Positions 19,465 through 22,604 of a stretch of DNA of 22,604 nt are shown piece after piece. The DNA lies in NCBI GenBank assembly GCA_964200185.2, contig CAXNAD020000283.1, forward strand, positions 1 to 22,604, written 5' to 3'. Origin of the DNA: Choristocarpus tenellus KU-1152 (taxonomy: Eukaryota; Phaeophyceae). Made by a program: the position numbers and the translations under genes. The first letter of the stretch is position 1. The number at the start of each line of letters is the position of its first letter. The notes beneath the pieces are model-generated. The model worked only from the letters and a program-made list of their open reading frames with translations. It was not told the origin of the DNA and did no database searches.

Positions 19465-19696
19465 CTGTGTTTATTGGCATTGAGTCTAAGCACCACTTCA
19501 TTACTATAAGGACAGACCAGATCCGAGCCTGGCCGTCGTGCCATATTTTGGCTTGCTACTGCTTCAACTGTATTCGGAGGTTTGATTAATTTGTATCTGT
19601 AAGGGGGCACACAACTCTCTCCCTTGAAGGAGATTCCCCTCAAAGTCATCATCTGTGGTGCGAGGGGATGCCGTCCACCTTTACGGCCACTACTAG

Positions 19697-19963
19697 AACA
19701 TGAAGGAGGGGAAGCTGGAGAAGGGCGACATTTACATTGTGCAAATGAAGGAGTCCAAGTGGAGGGGTTTGGGGTTCCTTCCAAACGCTATCAGAGTGAG
19801 GTGGTAGGGTGGAATGTAGGGTGGAATGCAGTGCAACACTTGAGCTCTGGTAGACAGTTCAAGGTAGGCGACAAGGATGTGCTTTCATCTTGGAGGACTT
19901 AAGCGTGTTTAACATAACCTGGATGGAGGGCCTCCTGACCATGAAGTTGGTGAACTTGGACAA
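19697..19963 (+). CDS. Unassigned + strand open segments, possible two-exon piece
   Basis: From 19697 a + strand frame reads NMKEGKLEKGDIYIVQ then SKWRGLGFLPNAIR up to a GTGAGG donor. After CTTTCATCTTGGAG a phase-compatible segment reads DLSVFNITWMEGLLTMKLVN then LDK before GTGAGA at 19964. The splice fit is suggestive, but other frames are also open and no domain is recognised. Confidence 0.2.
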
Positions 19964-20856
19964 GGTGAGAGTGTGTTTCAGACTCAGGATATTGTGAGAA
20001 AAGTTGGTACATCCTCAGAGAGAATGTTAACAAGCATTATCAGCATGTGTTGTTCACCCGACTCCAAAAATAAAAAGTTGGACATGTCCTGGTTTCCATA
20101 TACAGTCTAGTCCATGTACAGCTTGGGACAACCTGCTTTGTCAGCATATATTTTTCAACTTTGATAACCTCGCAAGACGTTATCCCGGAATAGTACGGAT
20201 TTTCACATTTTCCCACCATTTTGTAAAATTACAGATCGATAAATAATACATTTCTAACTGCTCCGCGTAAAGCTCTACTTCTTCAAACATACGCCGTTTT
20301 CGGCACATGCACAATTCCGTAGTTGCTGAAATTGGATTAATGTCAGAGTTTGTTCTAAAAATCTTATCAACTTCCTCTGTTTATTAGAATTAAATGTAAC
20401 ATAACTTTTGCAACCTCTGTTCTCTCACGAGAACAACCCATGCGATGAATCCTCTGGATGAGACTTAATTCTCGTAGAGATTGGGAGACGTGCACATTTT
20501 AAGATGATGAGCTGTCGTGATTGTGGAGGATCACCATTGCAATGTTCGAAAACCTCGTGAAATTGTTACAGCAGGTGTTTAGTGGGACGCCTAGGATGAA
20601 CCCCTCCCTTGTTCGAGCGGCTAGCTCATCCCGTTGTTGCCGGTTGGTTCCAATTCTCCAGCCTAGAAGTCTGCCTAGGGTCCAGACTCAAGCACCCCAA
20701 CGAAGAACAGCATGGTGGCGCGAGGCTTGGATGCCTCGGGGGACATCAGCGGCGACTAATGCGGAACACTTCGAAACTTTCCGAATTACTGTATGTTGAA
20801 ACCTGAGTTCGTATGTGTTGTGCGTTGTTGTGCTGTGTCTAGTTGTGACGCCAAGG
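19964..20856. other. No supported gene; locally GC-rich block at 20580-20780
   Basis: The region is mostly A/T-rich, but 20580-20780 is clearly richer in G/C and open in two + strand frames (20521-20799 and 20609-20806). Neither is recognisable. Confidence 0.35.
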
Positions 20857-21139
20857 GTATGATAGTGCAACAAAGCACCGTTGAATCTGTTCTGGTAGGA
20901 CTTGATGCCAAGTTTTACTCAATCAGACAATGGTTCATGTGAAAGTGTGTTTGGTTGTGCTGTGGTTAGCACGTTTAGAGAAAGGTGTGTATCATAGTGC
21001 AACAAAACACCTGTGAATTCGTTCTGGTGCGTCTGACCGCATGTTTTACTCCATCAGACTATATGGCTGATGTGAAATGTTCTTTGGTACGTCTAACGGC
21101 ATGTTTTACTCAGACTATGGTTGATGTGAAATGTGTGAT
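20857..21139 (+). repeat. Degenerate tandem repeat, 132-bp unit
   Basis: GTATSATAGTGCAACAAARC recurs at 20857 and 20989. Each unit continues through GTTCTGGTRSGWCTKRNSSC, ATGTTTTACTC and GATGTGAAA. A third, truncated unit starts near 21080 (GGTACGTCTAACGGCATGTT). No coding capacity. Confidence 0.8.
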
Positions 21140-21623
21140 CATTCATTGAGACGCTCAAATTTAGAAATGCATGCTCTGTGAAGAGGCTTGTTACCTTAGC
21201 CGAGAAGGGTTTCGAAGGATGTTTTAAACTTTACTTATACCACGTCCCAGCGTATGTCTGGTACACGTATTGCAGAGTGAGCATGGTGAATTATGAGGGG
21301 ACAATGACAGTCAAGAAAAATAACAATCAACAACACATGATATACAACTGACAACTTCTTGTGCGAAGAAGAAGAAAGGGAAAAACAAAGAAGAATTAAG
21401 GGGAAGAACTTGAATCAATATCTTTGGGAACTGATACGATACCTGGTATGCCTGTATGTGTGATAGGAAGTGACTGTTTACGATTCCGATTTACTGTGGT
21501 GTTCTGAAGGTGATTGATGGTGTTGTGATGAGGAGCTAACGGCGTAAGTGAGAATAGCGACCATTATAATGGACAAATCAACATTCAGTATGGACAGATG
21601 ATGCTGTATCGTATTAAAAAAAA

Positions 21624-21929
21624 ATGAGTAGCCTATTTTTTAACGCCGTGTTCCTTCATTTGAAGGAATATATGACAGCCAAATCACATCAGGTGACTGT
21701 ATGGACCTTGCATGACGTTGCAAGGGCTGCAAAAATGATGTTACATTTAATTCTGAACGGAGGAACAACCCTTGCTCCAACCGTCCATGTATTTTCCTTC
21801 AGGACACACCACTACACCCGCATGTGGTTCCACTTCAGTGCACTTTCCTACCTGACTTATGACGTGCTTCATCTTCACAACAATGTTACCCATATCGACC
21901 ATCTGGGAGAGTACCTAAGGTTCATCTGA
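21624..21929 (+). CDS. Unassigned 101-codon open frame
   Basis: An ATG frame follows an A8 run. It is His/Leu-rich (FSFRTHHYTRMWFHFSALSY) and has no recognised domain. It could be chance. Confidence 0.15.
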   Translation: MSSLFFNAVFLHLKEYMTAKSHQVTVWTLHDVARAAKMMLHLILNGGTTLAPTVHVFSFRTHHYTRMWFHFSALSYLTYDVLHLHNNVTHIDHLGEYLRFI

Positions 21930-22021
21930 CTCTAGTCTCCCGATCGGTGGGCCCTCCTATTATCTGAGGCGCTGAGGCCATGTTTATACCAGAGACATGT
22001 TTCATTTTTTGTTGTTGTGGC

Positions 22022-22207
22022 ATGTCCTTCTCAAAAGGAAAAGTCAACGACATGCTCAATATCAATGTCAGCAGACTGGGCTTCAGCATGAACTATGATG
22101 GCTCTGGTAGGGAAGAATTGCCACCAGGAGTGCGGAAGCACATAGACAAGGGAGATGTTGAGGAAGGTGTCCTACAGCTAGATGTGGTTGTTGTGGTCAC
22201 TATATAG
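22022..22207 (+). CDS. Unassigned small open frame, possible exon
   Basis: From ATG at 22022 the frame reads MSFSKGKVNDMLNINVSRLG, then a charged stretch (REELPPGVRKHIDKGDVEEG) and a Val-rich end before TAG. Composition looks protein-like until the GTTGTTGTGG run. No family is recognised. A real exon might stop at the GTGGTT near 22183. Confidence 0.2.
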   Translation: MSFSKGKVNDMLNINVSRLGFSMNYDGSGREELPPGVRKHIDKGDVEEGVLQLDVVVVVTI

Positions 22208-22263
22208 AATTGTGTCGTTTTTGACCATCCCGAGAGCTCTTGTTGATGGTCAAGCACTGAACA

Positions 22264-22416
22264 ATGAGGAACAAGTATCTCACTAATCATAACCGCACTT
22301 CTTGTGGCCTTGAGCTAGGCAATAACTACGTGAAAGGAAAGCTCAAAGACAGACAGTTCCACTTAGAGCGCGCTGTCCTTAATGTACAATTAACCTTGGA
22401 AGGTATTGCTATTTGA
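22264..22416 (+). CDS. Unassigned 50-codon open frame
   Basis: This ATG-started frame has the core LELGNNYVKGKLKDRQFH then LERAVLNVQLTLE, followed by GTATTG as a possible donor or by TGA at 22414-22416. It reads like protein but is too short to assign. Confidence 0.2.
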   Translation: MRNKYLTNHNRTSCGLELGNNYVKGKLKDRQFHLERAVLNVQLTLEGIAI

Positions 22417-22441
22417 TCAGTAGCAAAGACAAAACGGTATG

Positions 22442-22459
22442 GAGCCTCGCATGAGGCTC
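22442..22459. repeat. Inverted repeat GAGCCTC-4-GAGGCTC
   Basis: Perfect 7-bp arms with a GCAT loop directly abut MITE copy 2. The TGAGGCTC half is also present beside copy 1 at 17702-17709, so it may belong to the element's end. Confidence 0.7.
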
Positions 22460-22604
22460 AAAGTATCTGGGAGGGAGTGGCGGCTGTCCATTTGGCGTCA
22501 ATTTTTTCATATCGCGATTTTTTGGTGATTTGGTTGCATACGTCGGATGGATAATGTAAATGCACTTTTCTTGATTTTGATTGAAATTGACACCCTCGTG
22601 TAGA
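22460..22604 (-). mobile_element. MITE-like foldback element, copy 2 (cut by window end)
   Basis: The element starts AAAGTATCTGGGAGGGAG. It continues through TCAATTTTTTCAT, CGCGATTTTTTGG and GATTTGGTTGCATACG, which is the reverse complement of copy 1 with scattered differences. The far end lies beyond the window. Confidence 0.8.

Noticed and set aside
1-22604. tRNA, rRNA, CRISPR or bacterial operon signals
   Set aside because: No tRNA T-arm/acceptor pattern other than the retroelement PBS, no regularly spaced short repeats, and the gene structure is clearly intron-rich eukaryotic.

Overview
This is a eukaryotic nuclear window. It is dominated by one gene, cut into 14 short exons (67-288 bp) by 13 introns (179-1269 bp), on the + strand at 6788-15753. 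Spliced in frame, the exons give a predicted 588-residue secreted vanadium-dependent haloperoxidase (bromoperoxidase/chloroperoxidase, PAP2 superfamily). It is of the red-algal (Corallina) and cyanobacterial/bacterial type. Small exons with introns of about 550 bp on average, moderate base composition and a vanadium haloperoxidase together suggest a marine photosynthetic stramenopile, most likely a brown alga. That assignment is inference.

Layout. 1-561: two short + strand open segments that may be the last two exons of an unrecognised upstream gene. 562-1718: no convincing gene. 1719-4537: a complete non-autonomous LTR retrotransposon (1723-4533) with 304/310 bp LTRs, a 4-bp AGTC target duplication, a tRNA-Gln-type primer binding site, a polypurine tract and no gag-pol. 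Its interior holds minisatellites and a degenerate array of about 250-bp repeats. 4538-6787: intergenic, the presumed 5' flank of the haloperoxidase, with two short palindromes. 6788-15753: the haloperoxidase gene. Its intron 5 appears to be a GC-AG intron and its intron 9 contains a solo LTR (12729-13269) related to the upstream element. 15754-22604: repeat-rich and gene-poor. It holds a MITE-like foldback element at 17531-17701 with a second, inverted copy running off the window end at 22460, an (AT)n tract, a 132-bp tandem repeat at 20857-21139, and several short unassigned open segments that might be exons or relics.

Function. The haloperoxidase should be exported and use H2O2 and vanadate to oxidise bromide, and perhaps chloride or iodide. 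The vanadate-site Lys, both Arg and both His residues are present. The Ser that normally hydrogen-bonds vanadate is Ala. The residue three before the Lys is Trp, as in fungal chloroperoxidase, where Corallina bromoperoxidase has Arg. No RNA gene, CRISPR array or operon-like structure was seen.
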